NCBI GenBank assembly: GCA_023433225.1 | Contig: JAEZDQ010000118.1 | Location: 1-10,051 of the forward strand | DNA length: 10,051 nucleotides | DNA from: Bacteroidota bacterium | GTDB taxonomy: Bacteria > Bacteroidota > Bacteroidia > Flavobacteriales > Weeksellaceae | Direction: 5' to 3' | Shown here: positions 1 through 6,725 of the stretch, piece by piece | Numbering within the stretch: the stretch's first letter is position 1 | How the letters are laid out: each line of letters begins with the position of its first letter | Program-made: the position numbers and the translations under genes | The notes under the pieces: model-generated | Databases searched by the model: none | What the model saw: only the letters and a program-made list of their open reading frames with translations | Told to the model about the DNA's origin: nothing

Positions 1-646
1 GGGCTTGGCCGTAGGAAGCCCCGTAACCGCCCGTGCTGAAATTGATTCCCTTGAAAAGAAAAGGAGAATACCTGCCTCTGGTCGGCGTATTGGGAGCGGT
101 TTGGCTATAGGGTTGGAATACGCGCAGGCGGTCAATGAACAGGGAAGTTTCCTCCCCTTCGCCGCCGCGAATGAACAACCGGCCGTCTTCCGACACGTTG
201 TTGGTCCCCGGCAAAGTCTGCATGGCGGCGATGATGTCTCCGTCCGAACCGGCTGTGGTAACGATGTCCAGTGAGTTCATCATGGTTTCATTGGTATTTC
301 CGACCGCTTTCATCATCCCCGCACTGAACACGGCGGTTTCCAATTCGGTTACTTCTTCGAGGATGATTTCCAAAGTATTTTCCAAAGGAACCTGAATGGA
401 AATAATTTGGGGCAAAAATCCGCTACCCTCGAATTCCAAATCAAATGCGCCCGTTTCTTCGGTTTCAAATGAAAAGAATCCGTTTTCATCCGTCGAAGCA
501 CCGTCATAGGTTCCGGACAAAGTGACGTTGATGCCGGAAGCCGGGCCGCCGGAACTTTTGAAAACGCTGCCCGACACAGTGCTTTGCGCCACCAAAGCGA
601 TGCCGCCTACCAAACCAATTGCCAAAGAAAAGAGAGACTTCACCAT
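1..646 (-). CDS. TonB-dependent receptor, N-terminal part (cut by window edge)
   Basis: Read on the minus strand from the ATG at 646-644, the frame is open for 215 codons to the window edge, so only the N-terminus is present. An in-frame TAA three codons upstream fixes the start. Residues 1-20 are a signal peptide (MVK, hydrophobic core, ALVA before Gln21). Residues 21 to about 100 form a carboxypeptidase-regulatory-like beta-sandwich (TVSGSVF, then STDENGFFSFE). From about 120 the TonB plug domain follows, with DIIAAMQTLPGTNNV (138-152), RLFIRGGEGEE (157-167), TPTRGRYSP (187-195) and FSTGGYGASYGQA at the visible end. Such receptors sit in the outer membrane and import a ligand using TonB-ExbBD energy. 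The ligand cannot be told from this part; the barrel lies outside the window. The gene is divergent from the DUF5686 gene. Family call is firm; substrate is unknown. Confidence 0.93.
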   Translation of the reverse strand, partial: MVKSLFSLAIGLVGGIALVAQSTVSGSVFKSSGGPASGINVTLSGTYDGASTDENGFFSFETEETGAFDLEFEGSGFLPQIISIQVPLENTLEIILEEVTELETAVFSAGMMKAVGNTNETMMNSLDIVTTAGSDGDIIAAMQTLPGTNNVSEDGRLFIRGGEGEETSLFIDRLRVFQPYSQTAPNTPTRGRYSPFLFKGINFSTGGYGASYGQA

Positions 647-746
647 AACTGATTATTTTGGAACAAATGTCCATGCTACAAATTTGAAACAAAAATCTGA
701 ATGGATGAACGGTTAGATTCAACGGATGAATTGGAATTGGGCTATG

Positions 747-874
747 CCCCACTTCGCCATGTCCCCGGTGCACCTCTAAACCGGTTGAGTCCATCTTTTT
801 ACCGCGCGGACTCAGTTTTTAAGCCGGGTGGGAGGTCTTGCACAGGTGGGTACCCCCCACTTACCCATGCCCCC
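747..874. repeat. 20-bp imperfect direct repeat, C-rich
   Basis: CCCCACTTCGCCATGTCCCC (747-766) and CCCCACTTACCCATGCCCCC (855-874) match at 17 of 20 positions with no gap, offset by 108 bp. The second copy runs directly into the first unit of the 65-bp repeat pair, so the two repeat families form one cluster. A small inverted repeat (GTGGG 846-850, CCCAC 856-860) sits just ahead of the second copy. Origin and role are unknown. Confidence 0.5.
786..820 (+). terminator. Possible terminator-like hairpin
   Basis: TGAGTCC (786-792) pairs perfectly with GGACTCA (808-814) across a 15-nt loop, and GTTTTT follows on the plus strand. The shape is that of a weak intrinsic terminator, but the loop is long and no plus-strand gene is recognised upstream, so it may be an operator or unrelated structure. 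Confidence 0.25.
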
Positions 875-969
875 TACCCCCACATGATTGGCTGCGACGG
901 CGCGCCTTTTTGGTGGGTGCTCGCGCTTTTATAGACCCCCATCCCCACATCCGACTGTGCGACGGCGCG
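871..969. repeat. Two-copy imperfect direct repeat, period 65 bp
   Basis: Copy 1 (871-904) and copy 2 (936-969) align without gaps at a 65-bp offset. Both contain CCCCACAT (878-885 and 943-950) and the identical 12-mer TGCGACGGCGCG (893-904 and 958-969); the seven bases between these blocks differ completely. The C-rich lead-in is also alike (CCCCTAC versus CCCCCAT). Conserved blocks at a fixed distance with an unconserved spacer suggest a repeated element or paired binding site rather than chance, but no function is recognised. Confidence 0.6.
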
Positions 970-989
970 GGTTTGAAGTAGGCTTATCC

Positions 990-1009
990 GGTTTGGGGAA
1001 ACCTTGTTT
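990..1009 (+). terminator. Possible short terminator-like hairpin
   Basis: GGTTT (990-994) and AAACC (999-1003) form a five-pair stem with a GGGG loop, followed by TTGTTT. It would end plus-strand transcription before the DUF5686 promoter. The stem is short and no gene precedes it, so the call is weak. Confidence 0.22.
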
Positions 1010-1062
1010 AAAATTTATTCATAAGCATTGACACTAAATGCGATTTAGATGGTTTAAATTGA

Positions 1063-1070
1063 TATTTTTG
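1063..1070 (+). promoter_or_regulatory. Candidate -7 promoter element for the DUF5686 gene
   Basis: TATTTTTG matches the Bacteroidota -7 consensus TAnnTTTG and lies 23 bp before the ATG at 1094. No convincing -33 TTTG is seen at the usual 17-23 bp distance. The purine-rich AGGAG at 1072-1076 lies where transcription would begin and 17 nt before the start codon, so it is too far for a normal Shine-Dalgarno site. Confidence 0.35.
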
Positions 1071-1093
1071 TAGGAGAAACTATTGGTCTCACT

Positions 1094-3538
1094 ATGGTTA
1101 AATATTTACTTCCTTTTCTTATTCTAATTTCCGTTGCTGTTTCATCCCAAACCAAACTGACCGTGATGGATGGTTTCATGGAAGATATGCCGATGGAAAA
1201 CGTGGCAGTTATTTCGGCCGACAATGCAGAGCTCGGGCAAACGGACAAGGACGGTGTTTTCCGGGTTCCTGCCGGACACAAAACGGTGACCTTGGTTTAT
1301 GACGGTTACAAGGAAAAAAAGGTATTTCTGTATGGCCGTGACCTCATGATTTCGCTGCAACCTTTGACGATTGAACTTTCTTCGGTCGAAATCACCAATG
1401 ACGATTCGGAAGCGCGCGCCATCATCCGTGAGGCCATTCAAAACAAGAAAAAAAATAACATCGAAAACCTGAAATCTTATGAATACAAAAGCTATTCTAA
1501 GTTTTTGGTCACCGCCAACAAAGATTCGCTTCCATACATCATGGATCCGCGTAATGAAGAGGATTCCAGTTATAACGACATCCGCAAACTGCTCGACCAG
1601 AGCCACCTCATGTTGGGTGAACGCGCCATGGACCACAAATTTTCGGACCAGTTCGGGCATAAGAATGTGGTGAAAGCCACCCGGATTTCCGGCACCAAAC
1701 TTCCTTTGTATGAATTTGTAGCCATGCAGCCGATTTCCCATAATTTTGATGACGAAAAAATCGATTTTTTCTTTCGGGAATTTATTAATCCCATTTCCAA
1801 AACGGGTTTAGAGGAATACCGCTACCGGATTTCAGAAGAGACCACTTTGGAGGGCGAACCGATGATTATCATCGCATTTTTCCCGCAAAAAAGAATCGAC
1901 AATAAACCACAGATAAAAGGTTATTTATGGATTGACAAAAAAAACAAAGCACTCGCGAAGTTCTATGCCGAAAACCTTTCTGCAACCAGCATTGCCGAAC
2001 TCGAAATGGATTGGGAACGCGTACAGGGCTATTGGTTCCCCAGACAACAAAGATACCGGATGGACGGCGGGAACATCTCCTACCCTTCTGTCAGGGATTC
2101 CGTTGCCCCGGATGGAACCATCGTTTTGGACACCATCAAAAAGAAAGAAAAAGTCTGGCTCCACCTGACCACGACCTTCAAGGAAGTGGAATCACCCAAA
2201 AACTTTGACCCCAAAGAATTCCGTGGTTATACCAATGAAATCGATACCCGTTCGATGGATGAATGGGATGCGACGCTCGAGAATTACCGGGACCATTCTC
2301 TGACTACCCAAGAAAGGAATACCTATGTGAAAATTGACAGCATCGGCCAGCAATACAATATGGATCGGAACATCCGCTTGCTGCGAATCATCAGTTCCGG
2401 CGGGAAATATGCCATCGGGAACTTTGATTGGGATTTGACCAAAATAATTAATTACAACGATTACGAAGGTGTTCGGCTGGGCCTCGGCGGAAATACCAAT
2501 TATAAATTCAATGAAAACTTTTCATTGAACGGTTATTTGGCTTATGGATTCCAGGATGAAAAATTCAAATTCGGGGGCGGTGTCGATGTGTTTGTAAACA
2601 AACCTTATTCGGGCAAATTATTCGCCAAATACGCCCAAGATGTGGAAGCTTCAGGCAGAAATCCTATTTTGCTGCAAAATAATTACATGAAATTCCTGTA
2701 CGGGAATCTGAACAATATTTACAATGATTTCTTTTACAGTTACCGGAAAATTTCTGTGGGATATGAACAAGATATATTCGAAAACCTAACTTTCCAAATT
2801 TCAACCAACTACAACGAACAGACGCCGGAATTTAACTATTTATACCAAAACAATCGCTTGGACGAAACTTATCTCTCGTTCGACACCCAACTCGCTTTGC
2901 GTTGGGCACCCAAAGACCAAAATGTGCGTACACCCTACGGCAAAGTCACCATACGAAGTGGCTTACCTGTTTTTTACTTGACGATGACCCAAGGCTGGAA
3001 TGTATTCAATGCCGATTATACGCCCACGAAACTGGACTTTACTTATTTAGACAATTACCGTACATTTTTCGGTCAAACCAATATGCAAGTCAGAACCGGA
3101 GCGGTTTTCGGCGATACACCCATCATGAATCTATTTGAAGGCATGGGGAATGCGCGCCACGGCGACCGGATTTTCGAACACATCGGTGTTGCGGGATTCA
3201 ATAATTTTGAAACCATGTTGCCCGGAGAATTTTATTCGGATAAATACTTTTCGTTCCAAATCGGGCACAAGTTCGCCGGATTCAAATTCCTCAAACGCGA
3301 AATTTTCCCGGAATTCATTTACCGGGGGCTAATCGGTGACATGGAAAACCCACAGAGCCACCATCTCATCGGGTTCCAAACGCCGGATAAATATTACCAA
3401 GAAGCCGGAATTGAATTCAACCAATTGGTTTATGGTATTTTGGGTGTCGGGACTTATTACCGCTTCGGAGCCTACGGACATAATTCCTTTGACCAGAATT
3501 TCTTTCTGAAACTGACTTTAAAATTGAGTTTGTTCTGA
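1094..3538 (+). CDS. DUF5686 family outer-membrane protein with carboxypeptidase-regulatory-like domain
   Basis: The 814-residue product begins with a signal peptide (MVKYLLPFLILISVAVSSQ). Residues 20 to about 95 form a carboxypeptidase-regulatory-like domain (TKLTVMDGF, then GQTDKDGVFRVPAG, then LVYDGY). From about 105 the DUF5686 region starts with its typical entry EARAIIREAIQNKKKNN and a Lys/Tyr-rich SYEYKSYSKF. The second half (about 440 onward) alternates aromatic and polar residues like a beta-barrel and ends in FLKLTLKLSLF; a terminal Phe is the usual outer-membrane barrel signature. Length fits the family. The protein is expected in the outer membrane facing the periplasm, but its biochemical role is not established. 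The first Met is used as start; no good Shine-Dalgarno site is present. It is divergent from the TonB receptor and 65 bp ahead of rocD, which has its own promoter. Confidence 0.88.
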   Translation: MVKYLLPFLILISVAVSSQTKLTVMDGFMEDMPMENVAVISADNAELGQTDKDGVFRVPAGHKTVTLVYDGYKEKKVFLYGRDLMISLQPLTIELSSVEITNDDSEARAIIREAIQNKKKNNIENLKSYEYKSYSKFLVTANKDSLPYIMDPRNEEDSSYNDIRKLLDQSHLMLGERAMDHKFSDQFGHKNVVKATRISGTKLPLYEFVAMQPISHNFDDEKIDFFFREFINPISKTGLEEYRYRISEETTLEGEPMIIIAFFPQKRIDNKPQIKGYLWIDKKNKALAKFYAENLSATSIAELEMDWERVQGYWFPRQQRYRMDGGNISYPSVRDSVAPDGTIVLDTIKKKEKVWLHLTTTFKEVESPKNFDPKEFRGYTNEIDTRSMDEWDATLENYRDHSLTTQERNTYVKIDSIGQQYNMDRNIRLLRIISSGGKYAIGNFDWDLTKIINYNDYEGVRLGLGGNTNYKFNENFSLNGYLAYGFQDEKFKFGGGVDVFVNKPYSGKLFAKYAQDVEASGRNPILLQNNYMKFLYGNLNNIYNDFFYSYRKISVGYEQDIFENLTFQISTNYNEQTPEFNYLYQNNRLDETYLSFDTQLALRWAPKDQNVRTPYGKVTIRSGLPVFYLTMTQGWNVFNADYTPTKLDFTYLDNYRTFFGQTNMQVRTGAVFGDTPIMNLFEGMGNARHGDRIFEHIGVAGFNNFETMLPGEFYSDKYFSFQIGHKFAGFKFLKREIFPEFIYRGLIGDMENPQSHHLIGFQTPDKYYQEAGIEFNQLVYGILGVGTYYRFGAYGHNSFDQNFFLKLTLKLSLF

Positions 3539-3580
3539 TTGAATCAATTGTTCAAACCTTCGGAATTGCTTAAAATATTT

Positions 3581-3588
3581 TACCTTTG
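3581..3588 (+). promoter_or_regulatory. -7 promoter element for rocD
   Basis: TACCTTTG is a perfect match to TAnnTTTG and lies 15 bp before the ATG at 3604, in the gap after the DUF5686 stop. Transcription would begin around 3592-3595. The element contains the TTG at 3586, which is also the first possible in-frame start, so the promoter argues against that upstream start. A clear -33 TTTG is not seen at 17-23 bp spacing. Confidence 0.55.
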
Positions 3589-3601
3589 CTGAAATTTTCA
3601 G
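3589..3601. promoter_or_regulatory. 13-bp palindrome at the predicted rocD transcription start
   Basis: CTGAAA (3589-3594), T, TTTCAG (3596-3601) is a perfect inverted repeat sitting between the -7 element and the start codon. Its position would suit a repressor operator, but no regulator is known from this window. Confidence 0.3.
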
Positions 3602-3603
3602 AA

Positions 3604-4839
3604 ATGCAAGAGGTTTTAAATTCCCATGAATTAATCGAATTAGAGGAAAAATACGGTGCCCACAATTACCATCCCCTGCCGGTCGTTTTGGAACGCGGCG
3701 AAGGTGTATTTGTTTGGGATGTGGAAGGAAAGAAATATTTCGATTTTTTATCGGCTTATTCCGCTGTGAACCAAGGGCACAGCCACCGACGTATATTGGA
3801 TGCTTTGAAAAACCAAGCCGAAAAATTAACCCTTACCTCTCGAGCATTTTACAATTCCGAATTGGGCCGGTATGAAGAATTCGTCACCAAACTCTTCGGA
3901 TTTGATAAAGTCTTGCCGATGAATACGGGTGCAGAAGCGGTGGAAACCGCTATCAAAATCGCCCGTAAATGGGGCTATGAAAAAAAAGGTATTCCGGCCG
4001 GAGAAGCCAAGATAGTCGTTTGCAGCGGGAATTTCCATGGGCGTACCACCACCATCATTTCCTTTTCAAACGACCCCGACGCACGCGAAAACTTCAGTCC
4101 TTATACAAGTGGTTTCATCAGTGCACAATACAATGACGCAGAAGATTTCAGAAAGATTGTGGCGGAAAACAAAGCAAGCATTTGCGGATTTTTGGTGGAA
4201 CCCATCCAAGGTGAAGCCGGTGTATTCGTTCCCGATGAAGGATACCTCTCTGAATGTTATGAAATCTGTAAAGAAAACAATATTCTTTTCATTGCCGACG
4301 AAATCCAAACGGGAATTGCACGCACCGGGAAAATGTTGGCAGTTGACCACGAAAATATCCAAGCCGATATGTTGATTTTGGGAAAAGCCCTTTCAGGTGG
4401 GACTTATCCGGTTTCGGCCGTATTGGCGAATGATGAAATCATGGATGTCATCAAGCCCGGACAGCACGGTTCAACTTACGGGGGAAATCCCTTGGCTTGT
4501 GCGGTAGCAACCGAAGCACTTCAGGTGGTTTTGGACGAAAAGCTTGCGGAAAACGCTGCCAAATTGGGGGAGGTTTTTAGAAAGGAAATCGAAAAAATGA
4601 TTCCCGAATTCAGTTTTCTAAAAAGCGTGAGAGGCAAAGGCTTGCTCAATGCCATCCTGATCAACGACACTCCTGAGAGCACAACTGCTTGGGATTTATG
4701 TGTTGATTTGATGGAGAACGGACTGCTTGCCAAACCTACGCATGGCAACATCATCCGGTTTGCGCCGCCGTTGGTTATGACCGAAATGGAATTGAAACAG
4801 GCGTTGGGAATTATCCGCAAGACTTTTGAAGCGTTTTAA
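3604..4839 (+). CDS. rocD: Ornithine aminotransferase (ornithine--oxo-acid transaminase)
   Basis: This 411-residue enzyme is a class III, PLP-dependent aminotransferase. It moves the delta-amino group of ornithine to 2-oxoglutarate, giving glutamate 5-semialdehyde and glutamate in arginine/ornithine breakdown and proline supply. The N-terminal block has AHNYHPLPVVLERGEG and FLSAYSAVNQGHSH, both typical of RocD. Next come PMNTGAEAVETAIKIARKWG and NFHGRTTTIISFSNDPDAR; ADEIQTGIARTG carries the PLP-contacting Asp232, and LGKALSGG the Schiff-base Lys261 (numbered from the ATG). The length is normal. An in-frame TTG at 3586 would add six residues, but it lies inside the promoter element, so the ATG at 3604 is preferred. 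The gene appears monocistronic and ends 7 bp from the convergent DUF3810 gene. ArgD-type acetylornithine aminotransferase is the main alternative but fits the motifs less well. Confidence 0.95.
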   Translation: MQEVLNSHELIELEEKYGAHNYHPLPVVLERGEGVFVWDVEGKKYFDFLSAYSAVNQGHSHRRILDALKNQAEKLTLTSRAFYNSELGRYEEFVTKLFGFDKVLPMNTGAEAVETAIKIARKWGYEKKGIPAGEAKIVVCSGNFHGRTTTIISFSNDPDARENFSPYTSGFISAQYNDAEDFRKIVAENKASICGFLVEPIQGEAGVFVPDEGYLSECYEICKENNILFIADEIQTGIARTGKMLAVDHENIQADMLILGKALSGGTYPVSAVLANDEIMDVIKPGQHGSTYGGNPLACAVATEALQVVLDEKLAENAAKLGEVFRKEIEKMIPEFSFLKSVRGKGLLNAILINDTPESTTAWDLCVDLMENGLLAKPTHGNIIRFAPPLVMTEMELKQALGIIRKTFEAF

Positions 4840-4846
4840 AACCAAT

Positions 4847-5929
4847 TTAAATCGGGTTGTATTTCCGGTGGTAACCGACCAATAATTCGACAAAACGGCC
4901 GTAAGACGACACGCCTTCCTGATTGTTGAGTTGTAAATAAGCATCATTCATCATAGAAAAAGCATCTTCGGCTTTGTGAAGGTATTTCTTTTCAATTTCG
5001 ATTTCAAATTGTCGGTCCCTTTCCATTGCGGATGAATAATTTTCAAGAATAGACTTTACGAATTCGCGGTCTTCCCAAAAGATTTTCCCCAAAAGGCTTC
5101 GAAGTGCTTTGTAGTTCGAAACATAATTGAACGCTTTGTTTTCACTTTTTGTACCGATGAGAAATCCGATAAAATTGGCTTCGCTCTCCGGTGCTGCCCC
5201 CCATTGGTGAGCCGTTTCGTGGAATTGTGTAAAAATAAGTTTGGTATCCGGCATTTTTGAATTGTATTGGGCTTCAGCCGTAAAAGGATTGTAATAGCCG
5301 AGAACACCCATATAACTGAAAACCGTACTGTACAAAGAAGTTTTGAGGTTTGGCCGTGTAAAACCATTCAACTGTAGTTCTTTCATTTTTGTCAATTCAG
5401 GGGAAATTTTTAAGATTTCTTCACCCATTTCCTTTTTAGAAATCCGGATTTCAAAAATTCCATCCGGGTTTTCCGGAAGTGACCGGCGCGATTCGATGGA
5501 TTCTTTCAAGTAAAATTCCGCTAAACGTTTGAGTTCGTCCGCGTTGATATTTTCATTGGAATAACTTTCCTGAATCGGGGTTTTGTAATAATTAAATCCC
5601 CAAAACAAATGAAAAATCAATGTAAATAAACCCAATCCGATGAGAAAGACAGAAATCTTTTTTTTGAATCCTACCCAGTTTTTATTTTTGATTTGGATGA
5701 AAACCTGAATGACCCAATACAATAATAAACACCCTAAGACTGTGTAAAACACATCGCCCAAGGAAAAAGGGAAAATTCCGGAAAAAGCAATTATTATTTT
5801 AGAAAAAAACAAATGCACACCCGGAAAAGCCTCATCGGCAAAGGGGGTAAATTGCCCTATGATTCGGATAAGCAAAACAATTGCAACCCATAATAGAAAG
5901 AAATATAAAGGCTTATCAAGTTTAAACAT
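4847..5929 (-). CDS. DUF3810 family membrane protein, putative zinc metallopeptidase
   Basis: The 360-residue product has hydrophobic helices at about 8-26, 40-58, 62-80 and 92-112. A long soluble part follows. It contains HETAH (237-241), a zinc-peptidase HExxH motif, and shortly after PESEANF (247-253), whose glutamates could supply the third zinc ligand. This arrangement and the FWGFNYYKTPI segment (109-119) match the DUF3810 family common in Bacteroidota. Peptidase activity is predicted from the motif; the substrate is unknown. The protein is expected in the inner membrane. Its stop lies 7 bp from the rocD stop on the other strand, leaving no room for separate terminators. The cytochrome b gene lies 121 bp upstream on the same strand. 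Confidence 0.85.
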   Translation of the reverse strand: MFKLDKPLYFFLLWVAIVLLIRIIGQFTPFADEAFPGVHLFFSKIIIAFSGIFPFSLGDVFYTVLGCLLLYWVIQVFIQIKNKNWVGFKKKISVFLIGLGLFTLIFHLFWGFNYYKTPIQESYSNENINADELKRLAEFYLKESIESRRSLPENPDGIFEIRISKKEMGEEILKISPELTKMKELQLNGFTRPNLKTSLYSTVFSYMGVLGYYNPFTAEAQYNSKMPDTKLIFTQFHETAHQWGAAPESEANFIGFLIGTKSENKAFNYVSNYKALRSLLGKIFWEDREFVKSILENYSSAMERDRQFEIEIEKKYLHKAEDAFSMMNDAYLQLNNQEGVSSYGRFVELLVGYHRKYNPI

Positions 5930-6050
5930 AAAGCTTTGCGATGGGCAAATTATCTCTTAACCATGAAAAACATGGGAATTTGTCCGCTAAATTAATGATA
6001 AAAACGGTTTCCTTTTAAAAGTCTTTTCTCAATACTTTTTCAATTTAAAA
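5930..6050 (-). promoter_or_regulatory. Upstream region of the DUF3810 gene with inverted repeat
   Basis: On the minus strand a -7-like TAATTTG sequence (5946-5952) lies 16 bp before the start codon; it is one T short of TAnnTTTG. Just upstream, CCATG (5961-5965), AAAAA and CATGG (5971-5975) form a perfect five-pair inverted repeat, placed where a regulator could overlap the -33 region. The rest is AT-rich. No strong terminator for the cytochrome b gene is visible here. Confidence 0.3.
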
Positions 6051-6626
6051 TTATTCTCCACTGATCATTTTAGATGAAATTCCTTTTTTATGACTGAATT
6101 CAAGTATCAAAATTCCTGCAAAGTGCAAGAAAATGAAAGCAGGAAACCAATAAACAGCCCATTTATGGATTGTTTCCGCAAGTTCTTCATAAGTGCCATC
6201 TCCCCATTTCATATAAAATCCGGTGACGATAGAAATAGCGACGAACATATAAAACAATAAATAAACAACCCCTTGCAGCCTGTCTTTTAAGGGTTGGTGG
6301 CCTTTCAATGGCGAAGGAAACCGTATTCCTTTGACCAGCATATAAATAATCCTTGCCAAAAAGACGATTGCCATCACATAAGCCGCATACTCATGCCATT
6401 GCCACATCGGTGCTTGGATTTCTTTTGCAATCGGTACCAATTGTTCTCTTTCAATCACTTGATTTTCATTCAATAAAGTGGATTCTATGGCGTTTAAAAT
6501 GGTCTTTTTACTCATCCAATACATCCGTAAAAAACCGGTGAGGAATAAGAGGCTCATCAACAAGGCACTCGCTGCGTGTAAAATGCGGTGGGTTGCCGTA
6601 AATTTAATTTTGGGATTTGATTCCAT
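6051..6626 (-). CDS. Cytochrome b561 / Ni-Fe-hydrogenase b-type family membrane cytochrome
   Basis: The 191-residue protein has four predicted membrane helices (about 15-35, 78-98, 118-138, 157-176), as in the PF01292-type di-heme cytochrome b family. The usual histidine positions are filled: H17 in HRILHAASALLMSLLFLTGF, H78 in QWHEYAAYVMAIVFLAR, then H154 and H168 in IHKWAVYWFPAFIFLHFAG. The third helix carries the family's TGFYMKWG ending. Helices 1 and 2 are separated by a soluble segment of roughly 40 residues. Proteins of this kind pass electrons between quinones and a partner in or outside the membrane; the partner is not identifiable here. The gene lies 97 bp downstream of the small His-rich protein on the same strand, without an obvious promoter between, so co-transcription is likely but not proven. 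Confidence 0.85.
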   Translation of the reverse strand: MESNPKIKFTATHRILHAASALLMSLLFLTGFLRMYWMSKKTILNAIESTLLNENQVIEREQLVPIAKEIQAPMWQWHEYAAYVMAIVFLARIIYMLVKGIRFPSPLKGHQPLKDRLQGVVYLLFYMFVAISIVTGFYMKWGDGTYEELAETIHKWAVYWFPAFIFLHFAGILILEFSHKKGISSKMISGE

Positions 6627-6637
6627 TTTCTGTAAAA

Positions 6638-6663
6638 TTGATTTGGTTAATTATTTGATTTGG
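6638..6663. repeat. 9-bp direct repeat before the cytochrome b gene
   Basis: TTGATTTGG occurs at 6638-6646 and again at 6655-6663, a 17-bp period, within 40 bp of the cytochrome b start codon at 6626. The spacing would place both copies near each other on the helix after about one and a half turns. It may be a binding site or simple AT-rich chance. Confidence 0.3.
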
Positions 6664-6725
6664 ATACTGCCTATTAGTAACAGCCTTTATTTTGAGGCGT
6701 TTTGCTCAAAAGAAACACGAAATAA

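Larger units (their letters stand above)
647..1093. other. Long GC-rich intergenic region
   Basis: This 447-bp gap lies between the divergent TonB-receptor and DUF5686 genes. By hand count 741-1000 is about 60% G+C, visibly richer than the AT-rich gaps elsewhere in the window, while the outer parts (647-740 and 1004-1093) are AT-rich and look like ordinary promoter DNA. The core has runs of C on the plus strand, two families of imperfect direct repeats and two hairpins followed by T-rich sequence. A 77-codon frame at 701-934 exists on the plus strand, but it has no ribosome binding site, no recognisable domain and overlaps the repeats, so I do not call it a gene. Confidence 0.7.

Noticed and set aside
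701..934. 77-codon plus-strand frame in the GC-rich gap
   Set aside because: No ribosome binding site, no domain, Pro/Gly/Cys-rich translation typical of GC-rich non-coding DNA, and it overlaps the repeats and a hairpin.
1142..1741. 199-codon minus-strand frame opposite the DUF5686 gene
   Set aside because: Antisense shadow of a coherent signal-peptide protein with recognisable domains.
6690..6711. Hairpin TTTTGAG / CTCAAAA after the His-rich protein gene as a terminator
   Set aside because: T-rich before and A-rich after the stem on either strand, so there is no T tract following the hairpin; probably not an intrinsic terminator.
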